A stretch of DNA of 64,000 nt from Marinobacter sp. X15-166B (GCF_001752365.1 NZ_MEIY01000001.1:1313044-1377043), one strand, 5' to 3'. Shown: positions 36,925-46,259, numbered from the stretch's first letter. Made by a program: numbers and translations. Notes: generated by a model not told the origin, from the letters alone.

Positions 36925-38091
36925 TCAGAAGAAGTACTGGAGCGAACCCTGCAGGCGGGTGGCATCGCCCTTCCTGCCGCTCACGGTTTCGCGGGTGTGA
37001 TGGGCGACCTCTACACCGTAACGGATCCGCTTGACCGGGCTCCAGATGTAGTTCAGGTACACGCTGGTCTGCACTTCGTCGGTGCTGTCAGCCGACATCA
37101 CGCCGGCCGCAACCGCATCGTCGACGTCGTTTTCAAGCCGGTTATAGCCGAGGTTGATCGCACCCGGGCCCACCTGCTGACTGATGCTGGTTTTGAAGCC
37201 GGTCGCGGTAATGGTTTCCAGGCTCTGGGTGGCCGGATCGTAGTAAGTGGGCTGGTGGAAGTTGAAATAAATCGCCTTGCCGATGCCGTCTCCGTGGGTC
37301 ACCCCAGCGCGCACCGTGGTCCCGGTGCCGGGGAAGTTGTAGGCGGCCTGCACCAGCGCGCCCCAGCCAAAGGCACTCTCGTCGTTGTTGGTGGACGCAT
37401 CGTAGTACACCAGCTTGCGGGCGATACCGGCGACCACGTAACGCAGATTGTCGGTCCTGCCGTTGTAGGCCGCGGTCAAGTTGGGCAGATCGCTTTTAGA
37501 GTCGTCCCCTGCGGCGTCAAGTGGTGTACCCCCACCGGCCACTTCCGGGTCTTCCAGCGACACCGAAAACTTGTCCATGGTGTACCGGATTTGCGGCACC
37601 CGGCCGTTGGGGCCACCCGCCTGGCCGTAGAAATCCAGGGTGGGCATGTACGCGTTTTCCGGACCGAAGTTGGAGGTGGTCTGACCGGCCAGCAGGCCGT
37701 TCCAGGACGCGTAGGCGTGGCGCAGGCGCAGTTTCTGCGAGCTGGTTTCTTTACCCAGGGCATCGCCGTAGAAATCGAACTCAATCACCGTGGTCAGCGG
37801 GCCACCGTGAGCCATGGGGGTGGTGGTTTTGGTGCCGATCCGGCTCTGGTTGGCGTGAAAATTGAGGTGGCCGTCGGAGCCGTCAACCCCGTCGTAACGG
37901 ATGTTGGAGCGGAGAACCGCGGGGCCCAGATAGGCGTCCACGTCGTAGGTCGCGTCCAGTTTGACGTACCCGTACAGATCAACTTTAGTGTCTCCTACTT
38001 CCCAGCTTACCGCGTGGGCAGCACCCGACAACATCAGCGCAACCGAATACGCAGATACTCCCAGTACGAGACGATTCTTATTAATACGCAT
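36925..38091 (-). CDS. DcaP-like trimeric outer-membrane porin
   Basis: About 388 residues: signal peptide ending SGAAHA-VS, then a beta-strand-rich barrel with alternating hydrophobic residues, DLYGYVKLDATYDVDAYLG near the N-terminus and a C-terminal QGSLQYFF ending in phenylalanine as required for BamA recognition. DcaP-type porins take up dicarboxylates and aromatic acids in Acinetobacter and relatives. The ATG at 38091 lies 8 bases after AGAAGG; the one at 38097 is too close. Placed between padR and oxygenase 2, it would admit the pathway substrate through the outer membrane (inference). Confidence 0.85.
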   Translation of the reverse strand: MRINKNRLVLGVSAYSVALMLSGAAHAVSWEVGDTKVDLYGYVKLDATYDVDAYLGPAVLRSNIRYDGVDGSDGHLNFHANQSRIGTKTTTPMAHGGPLTTVIEFDFYGDALGKETSSQKLRLRHAYASWNGLLAGQTTSNFGPENAYMPTLDFYGQAGGPNGRVPQIRYTMDKFSVSLEDPEVAGGGTPLDAAGDDSKSDLPNLTAAYNGRTDNLRYVVAGIARKLVYYDASTNNDESAFGWGALVQAAYNFPGTGTTVRAGVTHGDGIGKAIYFNFHQPTYYDPATQSLETITATGFKTSISQQVGPGAINLGYNRLENDVDDAVAAGVMSADSTDEVQTSVYLNYIWSPVKRIRYGVEVAHHTRETVSGRKGDATRLQGSLQYFF

Positions 38092-38282
38092 TTGCATAAC
38101 CTTCTGATTTGTTTTTTTACTGAGCCACCATGACAGCGACAGCGCCGTTCATCTGACCGATCCGGTATTTCTGCCAGCCTGTTCATCGAAGCCCGGGTGC
38201 TTCAGCCCCGGACTGATGCTGTGTCTGAATGCAGATAGTCACTTGAATCTCTCCGCCAGATTGGATCTAGGATAGGAAAATT

Positions 38283-38296
38283 TTGACACATGTCAA
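38283..38296. promoter_or_regulatory. Dyad upstream of the porin gene
   Basis: TTGACA-CA-TGTCAA inverted repeat in an otherwise non-coding stretch (38092-38505) between the divergent porin and oxygenase-2 genes. The left arm also reads as a -35 hexamer. No other feature is evident in that stretch. Confidence 0.4.
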
Positions 38297-38505
38297 CAAT
38301 TTTGCGGTCGGACCGTTTACGCGCAGAAGTTCTTCAAATTCAGTCTTGATTGTTTCTAGCTTATTTTCAGCAAGTTACATACTGATAGACTGGACAGGCG
38401 CAGAAAAATGCCGGATAGATCTAATGGTTCTATATAAAGAGCCACCATCCGCAGTCCAGCACCGATACTGAATGCTGGCAGGCTACCCCGCACCATGTGT
38501 AATTA

Positions 38506-38534
38506 TTGACATAGGTAGTCATTAGTACTAAGTT
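38506..38534 (+). promoter_or_regulatory. Promoter of oxygenase copy 2
   Basis: -35 TTGACA (38506-38511), 17-base spacer starting TAGGTAGT, -10 TAAGTT (38529-38534). Nearly identical to the promoter at 28650-28678 on the other strand, so the two transcription units should share a regulator. The predicted leader before the ATG at 38695 is about 155 bases. Confidence 0.75.
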
Positions 38535-38694
38535 TGAATTTCGATGGCAGACGCGCAGCCTTTACCTCTATGGGGGGCTGTCAGTGTCGTGGAATCTGTT
38601 GGACGTCATTCGGTACGTGGGAACTCCGTAACGACCGGGTGTGTGAGAGGTGACCAACCTCCGGGTGAATTCATACTGAGCACGAGGCGAAACA

Positions 38695-40182
38695 ATGATA
38701 AAGCTTGAAAATGAGATCAAAATTACCATACGGGAAGATAACCAGAACCCGTTCCTGCGTGACCATTTTACCTCGGTCGGTAAGGAGTACACGGCCACCA
38801 CGGACAGTCTCAAGGTCATCGGTGAAATTCCCAAAGATCTGCACGGTATCTACGTGCGTAACGGCCACAACCAGGTGCACGAGCCGCTGGGGGTTTACCA
38901 CAGCTTCGACGGCGACGGCATGCTGCACGCGGTGCATTTCGAGAACGGCAAGGCCGAATACCGTAACCGTTTTGTGCGCACCACCGGCTTTTTGGCCGAA
39001 CAGGGTGCCGGAAAATCCCTGTGGCCGGGCATGCTCGAACCCCACCTGGGCAGCCGCCGCGGTTGGGGCAGCATCGGTGCGATGAAAGACAACGCCGGTA
39101 CCGATGTGATCTGCCACGCCGGCAAACTGATTGCCACCATGTCGCAGTGCAGTGAACTGAACCAGCTGGACCCGCGGACCCTCGATCCGGCCGAGCCGGA
39201 CCACTGGAACCTGAAAATTGCCCAGGACGGCGGTATCTGCTCTCACTACAAGGTAGACAACGACACCGGCGAACTGATGTTCTTCAACTTCAGTGAGCGC
39301 CCCCCGTACATGCATTACGGGGTGCTGGACAGCAACAGCAACCTGAAGCATTACGTACCGATTGAACTGCCGGGTATTCGCTGGCCCCACGATTTGGGGG
39401 TCACCAAGAACTACTCCATCTTGCACGACCTGCCGTTTATTTTTGATCCGGAACTGCTGGCCAAGGGTGAGCGCAAAGTCACCTTCTTCGACGACATGCC
39501 GGCGCGCTTTGGCATCATCCCGCGCCACGGTACCAACGAGGACGTGAAGTGGTTTGAAGCCACCCCCTGCTTCATTTTGCACCTGTCCAACTGCTACGAG
39601 AAAGGCGATGAAGTCATCATGGAAGGCTGCATCACCACCAACCCGCGCAAGCCGGCGGTCGGTAAGCAGGACCACGACGCCATCCAGAAGATGGTCAATC
39701 AGTTCGACAAGTCCGCGACCCGCTACCGCATGCATCGCTGGGCCTTCAACATGAAAACCGGCAAAACCAGAGAAGAGTATCTGGACGACGAGGTCACCGA
39801 ATTTCCGACCGTGAACAACGAATACGTCGGCAAGCCCTACCGTTACAGCTACAACGCCCTGTTTGGCGACAAGCCCTGGTGGCTGAAGGGTTTGAAGAAG
39901 TTCGACCTGCTGTCCAACACCACCCAACGCTACGAGTTCGGTGAAGGCCGGTGCGGCAGTGAAGCCCATGTGGCGCTGCGTGAAGGTGCGGTTGACGAGG
40001 ACGACGGCTACGTAATCACGCTGGTGACCGACATGATCGAGGACCAGTCCGAGTGCGTGATTCTGGACGCCAAGGACATCAGCCGCGGCCCGATCGCGCG
40101 GATTATCCTGCCCCACCGGATCCCGATTGGCGCCCACGCCTGCTGGGTGGAAGGTGACCGCATCGACGGTGAGCGGGTGTAA
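38695..40182 (+). CDS. carotenoid/lignostilbene oxygenase family (RPE65-like) protein, copy 2
   Basis: 495 residues with the four iron-ligand histidines near H184, H232, H296 and H481, all in the same contexts as copy 1 (CSHYKVD, WPHDLGV, FILHLSN, IGAHACW). It cleaves a conjugated C=C bond with O2; natural substrates in the family include carotenoids, stilbenes and isoeugenol. It is arranged as an inverted repeat of copy 1, 8.4 kb apart. Differences cluster near the C-terminus (EDQSE, ISRGPIARIILPHRIP) and residues 380-430. Transcribed alone between a shared-type promoter and a strong terminator. Confidence 0.92.
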   Translation: MIKLENEIKITIREDNQNPFLRDHFTSVGKEYTATTDSLKVIGEIPKDLHGIYVRNGHNQVHEPLGVYHSFDGDGMLHAVHFENGKAEYRNRFVRTTGFLAEQGAGKSLWPGMLEPHLGSRRGWGSIGAMKDNAGTDVICHAGKLIATMSQCSELNQLDPRTLDPAEPDHWNLKIAQDGGICSHYKVDNDTGELMFFNFSERPPYMHYGVLDSNSNLKHYVPIELPGIRWPHDLGVTKNYSILHDLPFIFDPELLAKGERKVTFFDDMPARFGIIPRHGTNEDVKWFEATPCFILHLSNCYEKGDEVIMEGCITTNPRKPAVGKQDHDAIQKMVNQFDKSATRYRMHRWAFNMKTGKTREEYLDDEVTEFPTVNNEYVGKPYRYSYNALFGDKPWWLKGLKKFDLLSNTTQRYEFGEGRCGSEAHVALREGAVDEDDGYVITLVTDMIEDQSECVILDAKDISRGPIARIILPHRIPIGAHACWVEGDRIDGERV

Positions 40183-40199
40183 CCCCCCCGTTTAGAAAA

Positions 40200-40234
40200 A
40201 CCGGCTCTCTGGTAACAGGGAGCCGGTTTTTTTT
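40200..40234. terminator. Rho-independent terminator after oxygenase copy 2
   Basis: 12-base arms ACCGGCTCTCTG / CAGGGAGCCGGT with a GTAA loop and a run of eight T on the right, A-tract on the left; it can also stop transcription from the minus-strand phosphodiesterase gene. Confidence 0.92.
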
Positions 40235-40291
40235 AGAGAGTAATTTAGCGAGTTTATTGAAATTTAGCGCGTGCGCTGCTGCTCGCGTTCA

Positions 40292-41119
40292 TCAATCGAT
40301 TAACCGGCCGTGTTGATCAAAAAAAGGGTGGGGGCCATCGCAGGCATCGACATGGCTCTGGTGACTCACAATGATGCCGCTCTGTGGGTGCAGATAGAGT
40401 AACCGGATCATCGCCGCCTCCAGCGTAAAGGAGGGTGGTGCCTTTGGGTTCAAGTCCAGCGTAACCGCATGGTTGTGCGCCGAACCAACATACACTGGTC
40501 TGCCGCACCAGATGAACTCGACCGGGCGGTGCAGGTGGCCGCACAGGATCAGTTCTACCTGTCGATGCTGGTTTAACACCCTGGCCAGTTCACCGGCACC
40601 GTTGAGCCGCTGCACATCCATATGATTCAGTCCGACCGCCACCGGTGGATGGTGCATAAACAGCAGCGAGCGTTGCTGCGGCTTTTCACGCAATGCTGCG
40701 TCCAGCCACTCGCGCCGTTCCGCCTCAATCAGCCCGTATGGTTTCCCCGGTACACTGGTATCCAACCCAACCAGACGCACCGGAAAATCGTCGATGGTGT
40801 AACTGAGATGCGAGTTGTGGCGGAACAAGTAGTCATGGTCAGGAAACGCTTTTCTGAGTTCACCCCGCTCATCATGGTTACCCGGTACCAGATAGAAGGG
40901 CATCTGCAGACCATCCAGTGCCAGACGCGCCTGCCGGTATTCCGCTTCCAGGCCGAAGTCCCCGATATCACCCGTGATAAGGACCACGTCCGGTTGCGGG
41001 CGCATCCCGTTGAGGTGGGCGACAGCACGCTCCAGCTTGGCGAAGGTATCGACTTTGCCGGCGTAAGCGGTTTTACCGCCCGCCTTGATATGCAGATCCG
41101 TCAGTTGCGCAATAAGCAT
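40292..41119 (-). CDS. metallophosphoesterase, CpdA-like phosphodiesterase
   Basis: 275 residues with the full class-III phosphodiesterase set: TDLHI (D-x-H), ITGDIGDFG, PGNHDERGELR, the FMHHPP histidine and CGHLHRP. Two metal ions hydrolyse a phosphodiester; homologues act on cAMP or glycerophosphodiesters. It starts directly after the stop of the ABC ATPase gene and is the last gene of the importer operon, so it probably processes the imported compound rather than regulating cAMP globally (inference). Confidence 0.88.
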   Translation of the reverse strand: MLIAQLTDLHIKAGGKTAYAGKVDTFAKLERAVAHLNGMRPQPDVVLITGDIGDFGLEAEYRQARLALDGLQMPFYLVPGNHDERGELRKAFPDHDYLFRHNSHLSYTIDDFPVRLVGLDTSVPGKPYGLIEAERREWLDAALREKPQQRSLLFMHHPPVAVGLNHMDVQRLNGAGELARVLNQHRQVELILCGHLHRPVEFIWCGRPVYVGSAHNHAVTLDLNPKAPPSFTLEAAMIRLLYLHPQSGIIVSHQSHVDACDGPHPFFDQHGRLID

Positions 41120-42184
41120 TCAGGCCCTCTCCGACTGAGCGTCTAGCACAATCAACTGTTCGGGTCGGATCTGCAGTCCCACTGGCTGCCCTACGCTGAA
41201 CTCGGAGCGCCCATCGCTATCAACAATCACCAATTCATGGCTGGCCCCCTTCACCCACACCCGATTTCGGTCACCGATAAACTGGGACTGGTGCACCACG
41301 CCCCTGATACCGCCGCTGGCGTTGTTGGTGAGTTGGATATCTTCTGGGCGGCAATAGATGCGGCCATGCCCATCGGCCAATGCAGCTCCATGCAAGACCC
41401 CACCGGGCAACTGCATGCTACGGTTACTGACAGGACCCTCGAAGGTATTGATCTGTCCAATAAAATCAGCAACAAAATCATTCTGCGGCGAGAAGTAGAT
41501 CTGTTTCGGTGTGCCGATCTGGGACACCCGACCCTGCTCCATCACGACGATACGGTCGCCCAGTGCCATCGCCTCCTCCTGATCATGGGTGACGTAAATG
41601 GCGGTCACCCCCAACTGGCGCAGCAGAGCGTTTATATCCGCACGCAACCGGTCTCGCAAAATGGCATCCAGCGCGGTCAGTGGCTCGTCCAGCAACAACA
41701 CACGGGGACGGGTGATGATGGCCCGGGCCAGCGCCACCCGCTGACGCTGGCCACCGGACAACTGGTCGATGTAGCGGTGCGCCAACGCCCCCAGTTCCAT
41801 CATCTCCAACATCTCACGGACGCGCTGATTGATCACGGTGGGTTGCTCTTTCTGCACCTTCAAACCGTAGCCCACGTTTTGAGCGACCGTCATATTCGGG
41901 AACAGCGCATAAGACTGAAACACCATGCCCACATGGCGCTGTTCAATTGACTGTCGGGTAACCTCTTCTTCATCAAAGAGTATGCGCCCACCCTCATCGG
42001 GAAACTCCAGTCCAGCGATCAAGCGGAGCGTGGTGGTCTTGCCGCAACCTGAGGGCCCCAGCAGCACCAGGGTTTCCCCGGCAGGCACCGACAGATCTAA
42101 CGGGTGCAACGCCAGGGTGCCGTCAGCAAAGGTTTTCTTACAGTTTTCGAGGCGAATGGACGCACCATGGTCATGGGTGTTCAT
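41120..42184 (-). CDS. ABC transporter ATP-binding protein (phosphonate/iron/polyamine importer type)
   Basis: 354 residues. Walker A GPSGCGKTT, Q-loop VFQSYALF, signature LSGGQRQRVALARA, Walker B RVLLLDEPLTALD and the switch histidine in YVTHDQEEA, plus a C-terminal TOBE-like regulatory domain from about residue 240. Energises the two permeases encoded upstream. Its ATG overlaps the permease stop by one base (TAATG). Confidence 0.92.
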   Translation of the reverse strand: MNTHDHGASIRLENCKKTFADGTLALHPLDLSVPAGETLVLLGPSGCGKTTTLRLIAGLEFPDEGGRILFDEEEVTRQSIEQRHVGMVFQSYALFPNMTVAQNVGYGLKVQKEQPTVINQRVREMLEMMELGALAHRYIDQLSGGQRQRVALARAIITRPRVLLLDEPLTALDAILRDRLRADINALLRQLGVTAIYVTHDQEEAMALGDRIVVMEQGRVSQIGTPKQIYFSPQNDFVADFIGQINTFEGPVSNRSMQLPGGVLHGAALADGHGRIYCRPEDIQLTNNASGGIRGVVHQSQFIGDRNRVWVKGASHELVIVDSDGRSEFSVGQPVGLQIRPEQLIVLDAQSERA

Positions 42185-43092
42185 TAATTAATTCCCGTAG
42201 AAGTGTGAAAAGGTAAGTCTTTGCCGGATACTGTTGGCGCCGTCGGGCGCTGTTTGCGAAAGCGGACACTTTTTGTCAGGCCGGACTCTTTTCGCCTGCC
42301 TGGACGCTTGTGTCGAAACCGGGAACCGCTCCATTGCACGCCAATCATCAGCGGCAGCAGCAGAACCAGGAAGATCAGGGTGTAGGCGCTGCTGATCTCT
42401 AATCGCATGGACGCATACGCATCGGCCAAGCCAACGGGCAGAGTTTTGGTGAGCGGTGTGTGCAACATCCAGGTGAGGTTGAACTCGCCCACCGACAGAG
42501 TGAGGGTCATCAGCGCACCACTGATGATGCCGCCCTTACAGTTGGGCACGACCACGTCAAAAAAGCGACGATAAAAACCGGCCCCCAGACTCGCTGCGCC
42601 CTCTTCAAGCTGCCTGAAATTGATGCTGTGCAGAACCGCCAGCACGGCCTTTACCATGAACGGCAGGGTGTAGAGTACATGCCCTATGAGTATGAACAAC
42701 CAGCTGGTGCGCAACCCATGAACGCCGCCGTAGGCAATAATCAGCGCCAGTGCGATCGCCAAACCGGGAATCGCCACCGGTAGCACGAGTAACTCCTCAA
42801 ACACGCGCGCCCAGCGGCTGGCGGAACAGGCCAGAAAATAGGCGGCCGGCACCCCCACCATCAGGTTCACCAGCAGGGTTGCCAGCGCCAGGCGCACCGT
42901 CAGCCAGATGGTCTCGCTGTAGAGTGCCAACACCTCTTCAACCCAGCGCAGGGTCAAACCACTGGACAGCCCCTGAAAGTAGTTGCTGGTCAACCCGGCC
43001 GTGACCGACATCAGTACCGGCACCACCAGAAACGCACAGATCAGCAGGGTGAAGCCCAGCTGCAAGTAATAGAACAGACTTCGATGCATCAT
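42184..43092 (-). CDS. ABC transporter permease (second)
   Basis: About 302 residues with six membrane segments and the EAA loop LEEGAASLGAGFYRRFFDVVVP that contacts the ATPase. The C-terminal 40 residues are a basic, low-complexity tail (RFRHKRPGRRKESG) longer than usual. The frame extends to 43125, but TGAGG lies 5 bases before the ATG at 43092, which also follows the upstream stop; chosen start MMHRSLFYYL. Confidence 0.88.
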   Translation of the reverse strand: MMHRSLFYYLQLGFTLLICAFLVVPVLMSVTAGLTSNYFQGLSSGLTLRWVEEVLALYSETIWLTVRLALATLLVNLMVGVPAAYFLACSASRWARVFEELLVLPVAIPGLAIALALIIAYGGVHGLRTSWLFILIGHVLYTLPFMVKAVLAVLHSINFRQLEEGAASLGAGFYRRFFDVVVPNCKGGIISGALMTLTLSVGEFNLTWMLHTPLTKTLPVGLADAYASMRLEISSAYTLIFLVLLLPLMIGVQWSGSRFRHKRPGRRKESGLTKSVRFRKQRPTAPTVSGKDLPFHTSTGIN

Positions 43093-43099
43093 AATAACC

Positions 43100-43921
43100 T
43101 CAGGCGGCGGGGCTGGCAGTGGCACCCGAAACAGAGCGTGCCAGCAGCAACGCCAACCAGGTGATCAGGCCGAGGATGATGCTCAGCGTCGCCGCCATGG
43201 CGAGATTGGCGCCCAGGGTGAATTCGGTGTAGATCGTCATCGGCATCACGTTGATACCGCTGGCCAACGCAAACGCGGTGCCGAAAGCGCCCATGGAGGT
43301 TGCAAAGCAGATTGCGCCACTGGCAATCAGTGCTGGCTTCAGCGCCGGAAGGACCACATCAAGGAAAACTCTGGTGCGCGATGCGCCGAGCGAGCGAGCG
43401 GCCTCTTCAAGCTGGTGATCCATTTTCTCGACCGCGGCTATGACCGTCAGCAAGACACGGGGAATGGAAAAGTAGACATACCCCACAAACAGCCCGACGA
43501 CAGAATAGGCAAAGGTCCAGCGCGTGCCGTCTATCAGCAGACCCAGTTCGGCGCTCAGCCCCTGACGACCGCCCAGCATGATCACCAGAAAGCCGACCAC
43601 GACGCCGGGGAAAGCCAAAGGGAAGGTCAGCAGGGAAACCAGTACCGACTTACCGGGAAAGTGATTGCGGGCCAAAAACAAGCCGCTCACCACCGCGATG
43701 GCCAAGGTCACCAGGGTGGTTGCTACCGACAGCATCAGCGTTTCCAGCAGACTGGTCAGGTAGCGGCTGTCGGTGAGCGCCTGCCAGTAAATCACCACAC
43801 CGTCGTCACCGCCGGTGGAGATCAGGATCAATTTACCCATGGGAATCAGCAAAAAGGCGCAGGTTATGATGAGCACCGGTAGCATCATCACAATCAGGGA
43901 AGGTGTCAGTCGGGTGAACAT
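43100..43921 (-). CDS. ABC transporter permease (first)
   Basis: About 273 residues, six helices, EAA loop LEEAARSLGASRTRVFLDVVLP. With the second permease it forms the membrane channel. The frame reaches 43954, but the ATG at 43921 (MFTRLTPSLIVMM) begins at the first hydrophobic helix and has GAGA upstream; it follows the binding-protein gene after a hairpin. Confidence 0.88.
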   Translation of the reverse strand: MFTRLTPSLIVMMLPVLIITCAFLLIPMGKLILISTGGDDGVVIYWQALTDSRYLTSLLETLMLSVATTLVTLAIAVVSGLFLARNHFPGKSVLVSLLTFPLAFPGVVVGFLVIMLGGRQGLSAELGLLIDGTRWTFAYSVVGLFVGYVYFSIPRVLLTVIAAVEKMDHQLEEAARSLGASRTRVFLDVVLPALKPALIASGAICFATSMGAFGTAFALASGINVMPMTIYTEFTLGANLAMAATLSIILGLITWLALLLARSVSGATASPAA

Positions 43922-43961
43922 AGGGTTTCTCAACAGAAGATGGTCACAGAGCAAAATAAGA

Positions 43962-43976
43962 GGGGGCTTGGCCCCC
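43962..43976 (-). terminator. Intercistronic hairpin after the binding-protein gene
   Basis: Arms GGGGGC / GCCCCC with a 3-base loop in the gap between the binding-protein stop and the first permease. Such hairpins often keep binding-protein mRNA more abundant than the permease part. Confidence 0.5.
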
Positions 43977-43997
43977 GCCTTCGGGACAGAGTCTCGA

Positions 43998-45017
43998 TCA
44001 GTTCAGCCGATCAAGGTACCGTCTCTGAAAACTGCTCTGTACTTCGGCCATTTTCTTGTAATCGACGGCGACTGCCCGGGCATACTCGGATTCGGGCAGA
44101 AATTTGGCCTTCACCTCATCCGGCATGGTGTCGGGGCGAACCGGGCGCAGGAACGCCTGGGCCCACACCGCCTGTCCCTTGTCGGATAGCACGAAATCCA
44201 GAATCCGGCGACCCTTTTCCGGGTTGGGAGAGTTTTTCACCAGGCTCATCACGTAGGGGACAACAACACTGCCCTCTGCAGGGATGACAAACTCGATGTT
44301 GGCACCGTCCTTGTATTTCGCGCGGTAGGCGTTGAAGTCGTAATCCAGCAGGATCGGGATCTCACCGGAGATCACCCGGGCATAGGAGGTTTGTTTGGGT
44401 ACGATCGGCCGATTCTGCTGCAGCTGGGCGAAATAGTTCAGAGCCGGTTCGAAGTTATCCAGATCGCCGCCCAGTGCACCATTGATGGCCACCGCACCGG
44501 CATAACCAACAAAGGCACTGGTCGGGTCCAGATACCCCACCATTCCCTTGTAGATCGGATCAAGCAGATCCTGCCAGCTCTTCGGCACCGGCTTGCCCTC
44601 CAGCGCATCCACATTAACGAACAAACCAATGGTGCCGGAATGGATGGTGAACCACTCGCCGTCAGGGTCTTTCAACCCGGTGGGGATTTGCTCCCAATTA
44701 GCGGGCTGGTAGGCTTCAGTCACGCCCTTGCCTGCTGCGGTAATGCCGAAAGACACACCGTAGTAGGCCACATCAGCCACCGGGTTGTTCTGCTCAGCCA
44801 GCAGCTGCGACAGGGTCTGTCCGGAGTTCTTGTTGTCAAACGGCACGACGTACCCCAGCTCGTGCTTGATCACCCTGAGCTGAGTGCCCCAATCCGCCCA
44901 GTGGGGCGAGCAGTTGTAGCAGATGGCATCGGCTGCCTGGGCAACGGCAGCGCCCAGGACACTTGCGGTTACCGCCATGACTGAAGCCCACTTTAATAAA
45001 CGTTGTTTAAACATCAT
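43998..45017 (-). CDS. ABC transporter periplasmic substrate-binding protein (family 1)
   Basis: About 339 residues with a signal peptide cut after AAVAQA (ADAICYNCSPH). DVAYYGVSFGITAAGKGV and the SYARVISGEIPILLDYDFNAYRA stretch are typical of the iron/2-aminoethylphosphonate/polyamine-like group. The mature protein starts with an unusual Cys-rich CYNCSPHWADW. First gene of the five-gene importer-phosphodiesterase operon. The double ATG at 45017/45014 follows GAGAG; the 45029 extension adds four residues. Confidence 0.87.
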   Translation of the reverse strand: MMFKQRLLKWASVMAVTASVLGAAVAQAADAICYNCSPHWADWGTQLRVIKHELGYVVPFDNKNSGQTLSQLLAEQNNPVADVAYYGVSFGITAAGKGVTEAYQPANWEQIPTGLKDPDGEWFTIHSGTIGLFVNVDALEGKPVPKSWQDLLDPIYKGMVGYLDPTSAFVGYAGAVAINGALGGDLDNFEPALNYFAQLQQNRPIVPKQTSYARVISGEIPILLDYDFNAYRAKYKDGANIEFVIPAEGSVVVPYVMSLVKNSPNPEKGRRILDFVLSDKGQAVWAQAFLRPVRPDTMPDEVKAKFLPESEYARAVAVDYKKMAEVQSSFQRRYLDRLN

Positions 45018-45575
45018 TGTTACTCTCATCGGACAGTCGCAAAGGGTATTTCTGGCGCGCCACCGTCTACCCGCTGATTTGACCCGAGCCGCCCGTGCGC
45101 TGTTTTGATGGTGGATGACTGGACCTGGAATGGCCCCCCTTGGTGTTGGAGGGCAATATAGGGTTGGGATGTTAACGCTTGATGACAGAATGCTGATGAG
45201 GCTGCCACGGAGGGGGCGTTACAACGGCGGCCGGGTTCTTCGCTAGAGAAGGGAAAGGTGGAGCCTGCCGGTGGTCGGGATGAGCGTCACTTGCCGATAC
45301 AGAATCTAACAACCCAAATAAAAACAATAAGTTATAGATATTTTGGAGCACATACGGAGTGCAAAAAACTGCGAAAAAAGTGTAAATGTTTATAAGTTTT
45401 TTCAGAACCGGTTCCTGACCACCCAATTCCAAACCGGGATAAGTGGGAAACTGGGAACCCTGTATCTGTTTCAATTGTAAAATCCGAGCATTGAGACCGA
45501 CTCATAGCGCCTTCATACCAGCTCTAGCTATAGTAACATCGTTTTCTAAACGGATTCGTTCTCATTTAAACAGCA
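45018..45575. other. Non-coding gap before higBA
   Basis: About 560 bases, AT-rich between 45290 and 45600. A 100-residue frame on the minus strand here has no recognisable domain or convincing coding pattern. I see only the promoter expected for the importer operon and, at its right end, the higBA promoter. Confidence 0.5.
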
Positions 45576-45604
45576 TTGACGCACAAAGGCGTTGTGCATA
45601 CAAT
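45576..45604 (+). promoter_or_regulatory. higBA promoter with operator dyad
   Basis: -35 TTGACG (45576-45581), 17-base spacer, -10 TACAAT (45599-45604). The spacer holds an inverted repeat GCACAA-AGGCG-TTGTGC (45581-45597), well placed for autorepression by the HigA antitoxin. Confidence 0.75.
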
Positions 45605-45627
45605 GAATAAAAAGTGATCAGGTAACT

Positions 45628-45921
45628 ATGGCGGTTGAATTCAGGGATGCGTGGCTGGAAGCTTTCTACGAGCAAGACCGGAGCCATAAGAAAATACCCA
45701 GCACCATTGAAGGTGCCCTCTTTAGGAAGATCCAGATTCTGGATGCCGCAACGCAGGAGTCAGACTTGAGGATTCCGCCGGGTAACCGGTTTGAGCATTT
45801 ACAGGGAAACCTGTCTGGATGGTGTTCCATTAGGGTAAACAAACAGTATCGCCTGATCTTTCGCTGGGAAGACAGCACCGCCCTGGATACGTACCTGGAC
45901 CCACATACGTACAAGGGTTAG
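45628..45921 (+). CDS. higB: HigB-type toxin (RelE/ParE superfamily)
   Basis: 97 residues, with KIQILDAATQESDLRIPPGNRFEHLQGNLSGWCSIRVNKQYRLIFRW, the recognisable HigB core ending in the R-x2-F-R-W strand; basic residues near the C-terminus fit the ribosome-dependent mRNA interferase. An AGG lies 5 bases before the ATG. It lies 14 bases upstream of higA; toxin-first order is typical of higBA. It would cut mRNA in the ribosome under stress until neutralised by HigA. Confidence 0.9.
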   Translation: MAVEFRDAWLEAFYEQDRSHKKIPSTIEGALFRKIQILDAATQESDLRIPPGNRFEHLQGNLSGWCSIRVNKQYRLIFRWEDSTALDTYLDPHTYKG

Positions 45922-45935
45922 TGGAGGTTATAGTT

Positions 45936-46259
45936 ATGAGAACTACAAAACGTCGTCCGGTGACCGTGGGCCAAATGCTGGTCACCGAGTTCCTGGAGCC
46001 GATGAACATAGAAATCAGTGAGCTGGCAGAAGCCATGGGTGTGCACAGAAATACCCTCAGCCGGATTGTTCACGACAAAGGCACCTTGACCGCGCCCATG
46101 GCCATCAAACTGGCAGCGGCTCTGGGAAATACACCGGAGTTTTGGCTGAACATTCAGCACGCAGTTGAATTATGGGATGTGCGTCATCGTGCCTATGAAC
46201 AAGAAGCTAAGAACGTGAAACCTGTAAAGCCTCACGTTCTGCCGATGAAGCAAGCCTGA
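45936..46259 (+). CDS. higA: HigA-type antitoxin, helix-turn-helix
   Basis: 107 residues; an N-terminal XRE helix-turn-helix (ISELAEAMGVHRNTLSRIVHDKGTLTAPMAIKLAAALGNTPEFWLNIQ), the usual HigA antitoxin pattern, binds the operator upstream of higB. A GTG at 45921 is also in frame, but GGAGG lies 8 bases before the ATG at 45936. The lysine-rich C-terminal tail (KNVKPVKPHVLPMKQA) is probably flexible. Forms the complex that neutralises HigB and represses the operon. Confidence 0.9.
   Translation: MRTTKRRPVTVGQMLVTEFLEPMNIEISELAEAMGVHRNTLSRIVHDKGTLTAPMAIKLAAALGNTPEFWLNIQHAVELWDVRHRAYEQEAKNVKPVKPHVLPMKQA

Noticed and set aside
40292..41119. Assigning the phosphodiesterase as the global cAMP phosphodiesterase CpdA
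   Set aside because: Its position as the last, directly adjoining gene of an ABC importer operon points to a catabolic role; sequence motifs alone cannot distinguish them.
45172..45474. 100-residue minus-strand frame between the importer operon and higBA
   Set aside because: No recognisable domain and AT-rich, atypical composition; no ribosome-binding site that I could see.
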